This document shows positions 17,701-25,991 of a stretch of DNA of 52,891 bases, piece after piece. The stretch comes from UBA6398 sp963660485 (lineage in GTDB: Bacteria > Bacteroidota > Bacteroidia > Bacteroidales > Bacteroidaceae), in contig CAVKYH010000016.1 in the NCBI GenBank assembly GCA_963660485.1, positions 1-52,891 of the forward strand, read 5' to 3'. Position 1 is the stretch's first letter, and the number at the start of each line of letters is the position of its first letter. A program made the translations under genes and the position numbers. The notes under the pieces were generated by a model that saw nothing but the letters and a program-made list of their open reading frames with translations, was not told the origin of the DNA and made no database searches.

Positions 17701-17724
17701 GGTTCGCGGCGACAACTTACATAA
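14704..17724 (+). CDS. RND-family efflux permease A
   Basis: A 1006-residue RND transporter with the usual two-fold repeat: TM1 at the N-terminus, periplasmic loop 1 (about 35-325), TM2-6, TM7, loop 2 (about 540-830) and TM8-12. TM4 carries GMIVDNSIIVIDNI with Asp398 at the place of AcrB Asp407; the next residue is Asn, so the paired aspartate of AcrB is absent. TM10 reads SGIIINDSILKVDTIN, the Bacteroidetes form. It exports substrate with adaptor and TolC using proton influx. It is twelve bases from a second RND gene, suggesting a hetero-oligomeric or paired pump. Confidence 0.92.
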   Translation: MFRQLLHRPIAVSMVLIAITAVGILALTYIPVSLMPEIDIPRITVQLSNPGASVTEVEQQMVTPLRYQLSQVAGLKDIETQSKMDAGSITLKFEPGSDMDLLFIDVNEKIDRAMNNMPKDMSRPKVIKASAMDIPAFYIDVTQKATAGDMGQLSRLVRNVITKRIEQLPQTAMVDYSGTVGGEIDIVPDVGKTQALGITSHDLETAINDNNLVIEALSVVSGIYRYSIHFDSQILTKQDIENVYLQHEGRLLQLKDICDIEEKTGVRNGIVRHNGKDAVTIAVIKQNDAQMADLQKSIKSLIEDLQRNYPDLEFSITRDQTELLSYSVNNLEWNLILGAVLACLILFVFNGGWRIPLLVIISMPLSLIFTILCFYVTGISLNVISLSGLILGIGMIVDNSIIVIDNIRQRGNIVNATREVFVPMLSSVLTTCSVFLPLIFLSGTAGALFYDQAMGVTFALFASLIVAAIVVPVYYYVLFKKKSCNQLNEVKAEKLLIGVYEPGMRWTLRHGKLCMAAFVLCFVIIAVVYPYIKKERMPYIEQKDALMNIDWNAGITAEENDRRVQELLNTTKGLIETNTAMVGVQQFILSHTKDITNNEAVVYIKTNDEKSLDSVKTIFSDYLKKHYSNAKMEFGISGNIYDLIFQTDKPDLEIRLQKTEGGRPSVDVARLVVDSVRKRFPDAGIQPVPTENVLRYIANPEQLALYHISYSQLYSRLKEIVGSYKVFGIAAGDQSIPVIVCQGKTNAAAIMQKTVRNNDGIDVPLQYVVKETKAENFKRLNAGLEGEYYSIVIKSASDKNIKSIVDYVEKLSEQKFQNLKCSFHGNYYDSRKMIQELAMVLCVALLLLYFILAAQFESLIQPAIILAEIVIDVCIVLLALWAMGESVNIMSMIGLVVMSGIIINDSILKVDTINNLYRHGKNSLLRSIIVAGQMRLRPIVMTSLTTILALVPFLNKNDMGSALQFPLSVTIVIGMIVGTAVSLFFVPLLYFIIYRWKERGSRRQLT

Positions 17725-17736
17725 AACAGCACGGCT

Positions 17737-20736
17737 ATGAAGCACTCGTTTTCCATACTTCTGGCCATATGCATACTGATGGTAATCGGTGTGGCTCTTT
17801 CCCCACGTCTCGACATAAGCAATAAGCCGGCTCCACGACAGGGCAAATCACTGACCATTTCATACAGCTGGCCCAGAGCCTCGGCCAACGTGGTTGAACA
17901 GAATGTAACGTCGCGCATCGAAGGTTTGGTAAGTTCCGTGCGCGGAGTGGAATCTGTGTCGTCCGTATCGTATTTCGGTTCGGGAAACGTAACGGTTAGG
18001 CTGAAGAAAAACGCATCTGTTTCGAGCGTGAAATTCGAAATTGCTTCATTATTGCGACAAATAAGGGACAAGCTGCCCAAAGGAGTTTCATATCCCGATT
18101 TGTCGGGCGGAGAAGTTGTAACCGGAAAGGAACGCGAAACCAATTACCCGATACTAACATACCGCATCAACGCCCCGATGCCCGATTTCAATATAAGAAA
18201 ACGGGCAGAGCGTGCCATAAAACCGCGGTTGGAACGCATAGAGGGAGTAAGGGCTGTAGACATTTCTGGAGGAATTGACAGGTATCTAGAAATATCATAC
18301 GATGCCGAGCAATTGGCCCTTTACAATCTCACTTCGGCCGACTTGGAGGAAGCTATACGCAATTACCTTGGCAGGCAGGATATAGTAGGCGACATCATCA
18401 AACACGACACTCAAGGCCGGGAAGAAAGAATTTCCCTATTCCTTGCAGTTAGCGCAGATCAAGGAGTGTTGGAGTCTATTCCCGTCAAGACCATAGACGG
18501 GAAAATAATATATCTCAACGACCTCGCCAAGTGTGAATATAAGGAAAGGGATCCCTGGGGCTACTATCGGGTAAATGGGATGAATACCGTTTATATGAAC
18601 GTATTTGCAGAAGAGGATGCGAGTATACGCCGTGTGGCGTCGCAAGTGAAAAGCAAAATGGAAAAACTTTCGCAGGCCAACCCTGAATTGAAATGCACCC
18701 TGACATACGACAAAGCCGAAGAACAATTCTCCGATTTTGAAACCTTGATAACCAGAAGCGGTATGTCGCTTCTGTTACTGTTGCTTTTCGTGTTTGTGTG
18801 CAAAAGAAATTTCAGGCATCTGTTTATCGTGTTTCTTTCATTACTGGCCAACATTCTTATTGCGGTTATATTCTACAAACTCTTCGACATGCGGCTGCAA
18901 CCGTTTTCAATGGCGGGAATCACAGTATCGCTCAGTCTGATTATCGACTCCACAATAGTGATGACCGACCACTACAGTTATCATCACAATTTCAAAGCCT
19001 ATCCGGGAGTTATCGGAGCGATGCTCACTACCATTGGAGCGCTGGTGATTGTTTTCTGGCTGCCCGACTATATAAAAAACGACCTCTATGACTTTTCGTG
19101 GATGATAATCATCAACCTGGCTGTGGCGCTACTTGTTTCGGCGTTGTTTGTACCGGCATTGATCGACAAATTGCACTACAACAGCCGGCAAAAGGGCAAG
19201 CCCCACAACCTTCGGTTCATTCTTCTATGGAACAAGTTTTACCGCCGCTACCTCGCCGCCAGCCAACATCGCGTAAAACGTTGGGTGATGGTAGCCGCAA
19301 CTGCAGGCCTGTTCGGCTGGTCGCTGTACCTTTTTATCGATACCCTTGACTCTAACACCTACAGCCCTGAACCCGAAGAGATAAAACTACACATAAACGG
19401 ACGAATGCCATTGGGGGGCACACCTAAACAGCTGAACGAAAAAGTAGAAACCATAGAGGCTTTCATATCGCAGTTCAAGGAAGTGAAACGATACGAAACC
19501 AACATAGGCACATGGGGGGCTGAAATTGTTGTGGAATTCAAACCAGAACACATACACACCAATTTCCCCTATACTTTCGAGAACAAGACAATCGGAAAAC
19601 TTATAACTATAGGTGGGGCCGATTGGAGCACATGGGGTGTGAGCAAACGAGGATTCAGCAATTCGCTTAACTTGCAGTATCGCGGCAGCAACATCGAGAT
19701 AACCGGATATGAATACAACCGCCTCCGCCGTTATGCCGAAGAAATTAGCAAGCGCCTTAAGCAGAACAACCGCGTGATGGACCTCACCATTGAAACTCCC
19801 GGCCACGAACGTCAGGAAGACGAGTTTCATGTGGAATACGGCAAGGATATGCTGCGTCTTGCCGGCGTAACCGTACAAGATGTGCACAATACACTTTCAA
19901 GCACTCTTGCCCAACGCGAAATGGGGAGAAGATTCGGTTCCGACCAGCCAACCGACTATGTGCTGCGGCCAAAACAAAACGAAGAATTCGACTTGTGGCA
20001 ACTTGAAAATTCATTTCTAAAAATCGGCGACCGTGATGTACGCGCTACCGATTTCATGAATATAAACAAGCGGGAGGCACAGAACTGTATTCCCCGCGAA
20101 CGGCAAGAATACGTGCTGCGAGTGGCTTTCAATGTGCTTGGCTCATACAAATACGCGAACAAATACATAAAGAGCATTACCGATGAATTCAACTCCAAAT
20201 TTCCCGTCGGTTTTCGCTGTGTAAACAAAACCTATGGCAACTATGAAGATAATGGCACACAATACTGGCTTATAGCCCTGGTGGTTGTCATAATATTCTT
20301 TATCTGCACAATACTGTTTGAAAGCCTTTACAAAGGACTGGTTATAATTTTACTTATCCCCGTTTCGCTTACCGGACTGTTTCTTGCCTATCACTTTGCC
20401 GGCATAGAATTCGGAACAGGTGGGTTTGCCGCCATGGTAATGCTCTGCGGACTGACCGTAAACAACGGCATATACATTATGAGGGAGCGTTCCTACACGC
20501 GAAACTACCAGCAAGCCTACAACCACAAGATAATTCCCATTTTCCTCACAGTTTTCTCAACCATACTCGGATTCCTGCCATTTCTATTCGACGGTCCGGG
20601 CGACAGGTTCTGGTTCTCGTTTGCAATAGGTTCTATCTGCGGTTTGGTGTTTTCTTTCATTTCGGTTGTGCTGACAATGCCGCTGTTTATGAAGATAGAC
20701 AATAAACGCGCAAAAGCAAACCAACACAATACTTAG
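17737..20736 (+). CDS. RND-family efflux permease B
   Basis: A 999-residue RND transporter, the last gene of the peptide operon. TM4 has SLIIDSTIVMTDHY with one aspartate (Asp404) and Ser in the next position, again a single-Asp type. TM10 has CGLTVNNGIYIMRE. The N-terminus is shorter than usual (MKHSFSILLAICILMVIGVAL...), and loop 1 starts with the expected SWPRASANVVEQNVTSRIEGLV. Sequence relation to permease A is low, so they are old paralogues rather than a recent duplication. With one adaptor and one TolC for both, a heteromeric pump such as MdtBC is possible (inference). Confidence 0.9.
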   Translation: MKHSFSILLAICILMVIGVALSPRLDISNKPAPRQGKSLTISYSWPRASANVVEQNVTSRIEGLVSSVRGVESVSSVSYFGSGNVTVRLKKNASVSSVKFEIASLLRQIRDKLPKGVSYPDLSGGEVVTGKERETNYPILTYRINAPMPDFNIRKRAERAIKPRLERIEGVRAVDISGGIDRYLEISYDAEQLALYNLTSADLEEAIRNYLGRQDIVGDIIKHDTQGREERISLFLAVSADQGVLESIPVKTIDGKIIYLNDLAKCEYKERDPWGYYRVNGMNTVYMNVFAEEDASIRRVASQVKSKMEKLSQANPELKCTLTYDKAEEQFSDFETLITRSGMSLLLLLLFVFVCKRNFRHLFIVFLSLLANILIAVIFYKLFDMRLQPFSMAGITVSLSLIIDSTIVMTDHYSYHHNFKAYPGVIGAMLTTIGALVIVFWLPDYIKNDLYDFSWMIIINLAVALLVSALFVPALIDKLHYNSRQKGKPHNLRFILLWNKFYRRYLAASQHRVKRWVMVAATAGLFGWSLYLFIDTLDSNTYSPEPEEIKLHINGRMPLGGTPKQLNEKVETIEAFISQFKEVKRYETNIGTWGAEIVVEFKPEHIHTNFPYTFENKTIGKLITIGGADWSTWGVSKRGFSNSLNLQYRGSNIEITGYEYNRLRRYAEEISKRLKQNNRVMDLTIETPGHERQEDEFHVEYGKDMLRLAGVTVQDVHNTLSSTLAQREMGRRFGSDQPTDYVLRPKQNEEFDLWQLENSFLKIGDRDVRATDFMNINKREAQNCIPRERQEYVLRVAFNVLGSYKYANKYIKSITDEFNSKFPVGFRCVNKTYGNYEDNGTQYWLIALVVVIIFFICTILFESLYKGLVIILLIPVSLTGLFLAYHFAGIEFGTGGFAAMVMLCGLTVNNGIYIMRERSYTRNYQQAYNHKIIPIFLTVFSTILGFLPFLFDGPGDRFWFSFAIGSICGLVFSFISVVLTMPLFMKIDNKRAKANQHNT

Positions 20737-20926
20737 ACAAAATATTCGAGTACTTACAGGAAAGAATTCTTGTACCAACGCTTCTTGCACCAGAAAAAGT
20801 CAGAACATTTCTAAAAAACTCCCTATAAGACCTTAGGTACGTCTATCGGTTGCCGAATCAAAAAGTGTCAACAACAGTGTTAGTTTTTCCCGTCCTATAA
20901 GCCGAAAAAAACACACGGCTTGTCGT

Positions 20927-20993
20927 AAAAACGATGTCTGACATAATTTAAATTCCAAGGCATCTTGTTTAAATTATGTCAGACATCGTTTTT
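20927..20993. repeat. Palindromic repeat element A
   Basis: Perfect 26-base arms (20927-20952 and 20968-20993) flank a 15-base loop. The outer sequence is AAAAACGATGTCTGACAT; the inner part holds AATTTAAATTCC and GGCATCT, which recur in the element at 29854. It could act as a bidirectional terminator, but the arms are longer than needed, and a related element lies in malQ at 26351. I read it as a member of a dispersed palindromic repeat family. Confidence 0.75.
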
Positions 20994-21204
20994 GCAAGAT
21001 ACTGAGCATCTTTTATTCTGGCAAAATAGCTGTAAATCGAATGATACTTTCAATCACGATATCAGGCTTTGTCTAAACAATTTATTGTTGTTCAGTAAAA
21101 CTTTTTATGTATAAAATCCTTTTTCAGAAGAATTAATTATATATCCGCAATGTAGTCCTGGAACATATCTACTTCGCTGTTTTCGTACATTAGAAAACTG
21201 TAAT

Positions 21205-21240
21205 AAAAATCCCGCACTTCGTTTGAAATGCGGGATTTTT
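21205..21240 (-). terminator. Rho-independent terminator of recQ
   Basis: Twelve-base arms AAAAATCCCGCA (21205-21216) and TGCGGGATTTTT (21229-21240) around a 12-base loop, with A/T runs on both sides. It lies 17 bases past the recQ stop and could also stop + strand transcripts. Confidence 0.85.
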
Positions 21241-21256
21241 ATGTTTGTCAGTAAAT

Positions 21257-23440
21257 TTAGTTAGCCATCTCGGAAATAAACTTTATTCTCACAAGTCTCA
21301 CTTCCTCTTCTGTGTAATCCTCGTCAAGATTGTCCATCGCCTCGTCGATAGAATCGGTTTCGGAACTCTTGAAATAGGAATAGATGTCTTCCACACGGTC
21401 GTCGTCCATATTTTCCACAAGGAAATAGTCGATATTGATACGGGTGCCGGAATAAACTATAGCCTCCATTTCATCGAGAAGTTCGTTGAATTCCAATCCA
21501 TTCACCATAGCAATGTCGTTGAGATCGCCTTTGCGGTCGATGGCATGTATTATCGCTACTTTAACTTTCGATTTCTTTGCCACCGTACGTACACTCATGT
21601 CTTCAGGGCGCTCAATGTCATTTTCCTCGCACCAGCGTTTTATCAACTCGCAAAACTCTTTGCCGTAGCGACGTGCTTTTCCGGCGCCCACTCCGGGAAT
21701 GTTTTGCAACTCTTCGGCGGTTATGGGATAAAGTGTAGCCATCGCTTCGAGCGACTGATCCTGGAAAATCACATAGGGCGGTATATCCAGTTTGTTTGAC
21801 AGTTCCTTCCTTAAATCACATAGCATTTGGTAGAGCGCCGGGTCTACGGCATTAGCTCCACCATCGTGCATGGTAGCGTCAGTTTCTTCTTCGTTAAATT
21901 CGTTGTCTTTTGTTACCATAAAAGTTGTAGGCTTTTTAATGAATCTGCGTCCTTTCTCAGTCAATTTCAATACGCCGTAATCCTCCACGTTCTTCTCCAG
22001 GTATCCCGAAAGTTCGGCCTGGTTTATCACTGCGTTGAGCATACGTTCGTCTTCTTCCTCACAGATTCCAAATGTTTCAAGTTCGTCATGATGTCGCTCC
22101 ATTGTATCTTGCGTTTCTCGTCCATAGAGCACATCTTTAATATAATCGTCTTTAAAGTTCTCTTTTGTCAACTGCACCGTAAGCAATACATTCTGCAGCA
22201 ACTCCCCTGCCTCTATCTTAGTCTTGGGATGCAGACAGTTGTCACAGCATTCGCAATTTTCCTTATTGTATTCCTCTCCAAAATAATGGAGTAACAGTTT
22301 GCGCCGGCACACAGTGCTTTCGGCATAATTCGACGTTGCACGCAGGAGTTGCCTTCCGATATCTTGTTCGGCAATCGGTTTCCACTCCATGAGCTTTTCA
22401 AGTTTGCGCAAATCGTCCTTCGAATAAAAAGCGATGCACTTACCCTCTCTTCCGTCGCGTCCCGCACGCCCCGTCTCTTGATAGTATCCTTCAAGACTCT
22501 TTGGCATGTCGTAATGAATAACGAAACGAACGTCGGGCTTGTCTATTCCCATTCCAAAAGCAATTGTGGCGACAATCACATCTATTTTCTCCATAATGAA
22601 GTCGTCTTGCGTTTTAGAACGGGCTGATGCGTCCATACCGGCATGGTAAGGTGCGGCTGCAATATCGTTAGTCTGCAACACGGCAGCAAGTTCTTCCACA
22701 CTCTTTCGCGACAAGCAATATATAATGCCGCTTTTGCCTGCGTTCTGCTTGATAAACTTAATGATTTCCTTGTTTATATTTTTCGTCTTGGGCCTTACTT
22801 CGTAGTAGAGGTTGGGACGATTAAAGGAACTCTTGAAGTCTGTTGCATCTTCTATAGACAATGTGCGTTTTATATCGCTTTTTACCTTATCGGTAGCTGT
22901 TGCCGTGAGTGCAATAATCGGTGCACGACCGATTTTGTCTATTATATTTCGCAGGTTGCGATATTCCGGACGGAAATCATGCCCCCATTCTGAAATACAA
23001 TGGGCTTCATCGATGGCAAAAAAGGAAATTTTGGCATTTCTAAGGAATTCCACGTTTTCTTCTTTTGTCAATGATTCCGGCGCAACGTATAAAAGTTTGG
23101 TCTTACCTGATTTTATATCGTCTTTCACCTGTTCTATCGCCGGCTTGTTGAGCATAGAATTCAGAAAATGCGCAACGCTGTCGTTTTCGCAGGTGTTACG
23201 AATCATATCAACCTGGTTTTTCATAAGCGCAATGAGAGGTGAAACAACAATCGCCATACCTTCCATGATCAGGGCGGGCAATTGATAGCAGAGAGACTTG
23301 CCTCCACCTGTTGGCATAAGCACAAAGGTGTCATTGCCAGCGAGGACGTTGCGTATAATCGCCTCCTGATCGCCTTTGAACTTATCGAAACCGAAATATT
23401 GTTTCAGTTCGTTTGTCAGATTTATCTCTTTGTTTGCCAT
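21257..23440 (-). CDS. recQ: ATP-dependent DNA helicase RecQ
   Basis: A 727-residue superfamily 2 helicase that unwinds DNA 3'-5' in recombination and repair. Walker A is PTGGGKS (K48), Walker B is DEAH (144-147, followed by CISEWGHDFRPEY), and motif VI is QETGRAGRDG. The zinc-binding Cys cluster of the RQC domain is at about 385-411 (CRRK...ENCECCDNC). An HRDC domain follows (about 540-620) and an extra acidic C-terminal tail of about 100 residues. It lies downstream of clpP-clpX on the same strand, a common Bacteroidetes arrangement. Confidence 0.95.
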   Translation of the reverse strand: MANKEINLTNELKQYFGFDKFKGDQEAIIRNVLAGNDTFVLMPTGGGKSLCYQLPALIMEGMAIVVSPLIALMKNQVDMIRNTCENDSVAHFLNSMLNKPAIEQVKDDIKSGKTKLLYVAPESLTKEENVEFLRNAKISFFAIDEAHCISEWGHDFRPEYRNLRNIIDKIGRAPIIALTATATDKVKSDIKRTLSIEDATDFKSSFNRPNLYYEVRPKTKNINKEIIKFIKQNAGKSGIIYCLSRKSVEELAAVLQTNDIAAAPYHAGMDASARSKTQDDFIMEKIDVIVATIAFGMGIDKPDVRFVIHYDMPKSLEGYYQETGRAGRDGREGKCIAFYSKDDLRKLEKLMEWKPIAEQDIGRQLLRATSNYAESTVCRRKLLLHYFGEEYNKENCECCDNCLHPKTKIEAGELLQNVLLTVQLTKENFKDDYIKDVLYGRETQDTMERHHDELETFGICEEEDERMLNAVINQAELSGYLEKNVEDYGVLKLTEKGRRFIKKPTTFMVTKDNEFNEEETDATMHDGGANAVDPALYQMLCDLRKELSNKLDIPPYVIFQDQSLEAMATLYPITAEELQNIPGVGAGKARRYGKEFCELIKRWCEENDIERPEDMSVRTVAKKSKVKVAIIHAIDRKGDLNDIAMVNGLEFNELLDEMEAIVYSGTRINIDYFLVENMDDDRVEDIYSYFKSSETDSIDEAMDNLDEDYTEEEVRLVRIKFISEMAN

Positions 23441-23551
23441 TTTCTTTATAAGCTACCAAGTCGTATAGACAAAAATAACTATTTATTTCAAACTCTCATG
23501 CTGTGGTGGAGCAAAAAATAAGTTCTGCTGCTTTTAGTGCCGCTCTTTCGC

Positions 23552-24844
23552 TTATCCAGCCGTTTTCAGTGCCGGTCCAGCCAAATTTTCCGACTTTTCA
23601 ACCTGCTGTTTTGCGTATTCCAGTTTCACACGATATGTTTTCACGTTTTTCGAGGGCAGTTCAAACATTACGTCTTTCATTATTGCTTCAACTATAGCCC
23701 GTAATCCGCGTGCGCCAAGTTTGAATTCCAATGTTTTGTTTACGATATAGTCGAGAACTTCATCGTCAAAAGTAAGTTTCACTCCGTCTATTTTCATCAA
23801 CTTTGTGTATTGCTTTATAATAGAGTTCTTCGGCTCGGTGAGGATTCGGCGCAACGCTTCTTTGTCAAGCGGGTCAAGATGCGTAATTATAGGCAAGCGT
23901 CCCACTATCTCGGGTATGAGTCCAAACGATTTGAGATCTTGCGGAGCCACATACTTCATCAGGTTAGAACGGTCTATCTGCATATTGCTCTGTACAGAGT
24001 CGTAACCTATTGTATGGGTATTGAGACGCTGTGCAATACGGTCTTCAATTCCTTCGAATGCCCCACCGCATATAAACAATATGTTATGGGTATTGATATG
24101 TACGTACTGCTGTTCGGGGTGTTTGCGCCCGCCGGCAGGGGGTACGTTTACCATCGTTCCTTCGAGGAGTTTGAGCATGGACTGTTGCACTCCTTCACCG
24201 CTTACATCGCGAGTGATTGACGGATTGTCGCCTTTGCGCGCAATTTTGTCTATTTCGTCAATAAACACAATACCTTTTTCTGTTTTTGCCACGTCGTAGC
24301 CCGAAGCCTGATAGAGACGCGAAAGAATGCTTTCCACATCTTCGCCCACATATCCTGCTTGAGTAAAAACAGTAGCATCTACAATTGTGAACGGTACGTT
24401 TAGAATTTCAGAAATAGTGCGTGCGAGCAGAGTCTTACCTGTCCCCGTTGGGCCGAGCATCAAGATATTTGATTTTTCAATGTCCACTCCGTCGCCGTCA
24501 TTCTTTTGCGTTAGCCGTTTATAGTGATTGTAAACAGCTACACACAATGTGCGTTTTGCGTCTTCCTGTCCTATTACGTATTGGTCGATATATTCCTTGA
24601 TTTCTTTGGGTTTGGGAATATCGGTTATGCTTACGTCTTCGGTTGTATTTGCTGCCGTTTCCTTGTTTTGCGGTATGGGCAATCCTTTTTGCTTACGAAT
24701 TTGGTCGTAAATTGCAATGATTTCTCTCGCACAGTCCTCACAAACCGAAGTTCCCATGCCATTGCCGACAATGGTCTTGAGTTCGGTCATTTCTTCTGTG
24801 CGGCCGCAGAAAACGCAACTTATTTCTTTAGTTTTTTTCGTCAT
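23552..24844 (-). CDS. clpX: ATP-dependent Clp protease ATP-binding subunit ClpX
   Basis: A 430-residue AAA+ unfoldase. I place the start at 24844 (MTKKTKEISCVFCGR), where it overlaps the clpP stop by ATGA; the frame stays open further upstream but only over clpP in another frame. The N-terminal zinc-binding domain has C10-x2-C13 and VCEDC. The AAA+ core has Walker A GPTGTGKT and Walker B IVFIDEIDK, plus the sensor and pore elements of ClpX. It feeds unfolded substrates to ClpP. It forms an operon with clpP. Confidence 0.96.
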   Translation of the reverse strand: MTKKTKEISCVFCGRTEEMTELKTIVGNGMGTSVCEDCAREIIAIYDQIRKQKGLPIPQNKETAANTTEDVSITDIPKPKEIKEYIDQYVIGQEDAKRTLCVAVYNHYKRLTQKNDGDGVDIEKSNILMLGPTGTGKTLLARTISEILNVPFTIVDATVFTQAGYVGEDVESILSRLYQASGYDVAKTEKGIVFIDEIDKIARKGDNPSITRDVSGEGVQQSMLKLLEGTMVNVPPAGGRKHPEQQYVHINTHNILFICGGAFEGIEDRIAQRLNTHTIGYDSVQSNMQIDRSNLMKYVAPQDLKSFGLIPEIVGRLPIITHLDPLDKEALRRILTEPKNSIIKQYTKLMKIDGVKLTFDDEVLDYIVNKTLEFKLGARGLRAIVEAIMKDVMFELPSKNVKTYRVKLEYAKQQVEKSENLAGPALKTAG

Positions 24845-25515
24845 TTTCCGCGTACGAGTATTTTGTCTACCATTCCGTAGTCGAGAGCTTCCTGTGCCGT
24901 CATCCAATAGTCGCGGTCGGAGTCCTGCCACACTTTGTCGAATTCTGTATGTGAGTGTTCTGCTATTATGGAATAGAGTTCTTTTTTGAGTTTTTGTATT
25001 TCGCGTGCGGTAATTTCTATATCTGAAGCTTGCCCTTGTGCTCCGCCCATCGGTTGATGAATCATCACACGACTGTGCTTGAGTGCAGAGCGTTTGCCTT
25101 CTTTTCCTGCCACGAGCAATACAGCAGCCATCGAAGCCGCCATACCGGTGCAGATAGTTGCCACGTCGCAATTCACAAACTGCATGGTGTCGTAGATGCC
25201 GAGTCCTGCATAAACCGAACCGCCCGGAGAATTGATATATATGGATATGTCTTTTCCGGGGTCCGCAGAGTCGAGATACAACATTTGGGCCTGCAATGTA
25301 TTTGCGGTGTAGTCGTCAATCTGTGTGCCGAGAAAAATGATGCGATCCATCATTAAACGCGAGAAAACGTCCATTTGCGTTACGTTCAACTGGCGTTCTT
25401 CGAGAATGTAAGGGTTCAGATACTGGTTTTGCGCCTTTATCACATCGTCAACCACCATGCTGTTTATGCCAAGGTGCTTGACGGCGTAGTTTCTGAAGTC
25501 GTCTTTAACGGTCAT
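24841..25515 (-). CDS. clpP: ATP-dependent Clp protease proteolytic subunit ClpP
   Basis: A 224-residue serine protease. The start at 25515 (MTVKDDFRNYAVKH) follows a -7 box at 25577-25584 on the same strand; the frame remains open upstream into the promoter. The catalytic triad is Ser128 (GMAASMA), His153 (RVMIHQPMGG) and Asp202 (DSDRDYW). It forms the tetradecameric proteolytic chamber with ClpX. In many Bacteroidetes a trigger factor gene lies directly upstream; none is present here, the next 476 bases being gene-free. Confidence 0.96.
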   Translation of the reverse strand: MTVKDDFRNYAVKHLGINSMVVDDVIKAQNQYLNPYILEERQLNVTQMDVFSRLMMDRIIFLGTQIDDYTANTLQAQMLYLDSADPGKDISIYINSPGGSVYAGLGIYDTMQFVNCDVATICTGMAASMAAVLLVAGKEGKRSALKHSRVMIHQPMGGAQGQASDIEITAREIQKLKKELYSIIAEHSHTEFDKVWQDSDRDYWMTAQEALDYGMVDKILVRGK

Positions 25516-25991
25516 GTTTTGATGTTTTGTTTTGAATTTCTGAACAGTGCGAGTAAAATCCCCGCTACTCTTTACGCAAAGATATATAAATCCTATATTA
25601 TGCGAAAACTTTTTTGCCCAAATTATTTTCAGGAAATACGCGGCTTGCTGTTTACGGAAGCCATTATATATATTGTATGTCATGGCTGTTTTCGCAAGTT
25701 TTTTGTCAGCACAACGTATAACAATACCTGCTCTATAAAAATCGTTGACCGAACGGAACGACTTCTGAACAGCAAAGCGCCAAACAGAAAGAGCAGGAAT
25801 TTTTCGTTATGCTCCATATATTATTACTACTTTTGCTACAAGTTTTTAGAGCTATGCAAAGCGTTGGACGTAATGCCTAAGAAGGTTCCGAAATCTTCGT
25901 TTATTGCATTTCATAGTCCATACTGCTGTTTGTTGCTCAAACTTTCGGCCTAAGCATAGAAACTTTTAGGCAAAACCAAACGTAAAAAAAG
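25516..25991. other. Gene-free divergent region between clpP and malQ
   Basis: This stretch of 476 bases holds the clpP promoter (25577-25608) and a small stem GCCTAA/TTAGGC at 25948-25971, twenty bases before malQ. A + strand frame is open from 25375 to 25953, but it overlaps clpP and lacks any family resemblance; I do not call it a gene. Confidence 0.5.
25577..25608 (-). promoter_or_regulatory. clpP-clpX promoter
   Basis: Read on the - strand: TTTT at the -33 position, a 20-base spacer and TATCTTTG (25584 to 25577), a perfect TAnnTTTG -7 box. It is 62 bases before the clpP start codon. Confidence 0.6.

Larger units (their letters stand above)
20737..21256. other. Gene-free stretch between the RND operon and recQ
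   Basis: This 520-base gap separates the convergent RND operon (+) and recQ (-). It holds a perfect 26-base inverted repeat (20927-20993) and a terminator (21205-21240), listed separately. I see no convincing ORF in the rest and no clear terminator directly after the RND gene. Confidence 0.6.

Noticed and set aside
20927..20993. Insertion sequence or transposase remnant
   Set aside because: There are inverted arms but no coding capacity; size and loop fit a short palindromic repeat only.
24845..25171. N-terminal extension of the clpX frame
   Set aside because: It is a shadow of clpP in another frame. ClpX normally begins just before the zinc-binding cysteines.
25375..25953. 192-codon + strand frame upstream of malQ
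   Set aside because: Half of it is antisense to clpP, it covers the clpP promoter, and the protein has no family pattern.
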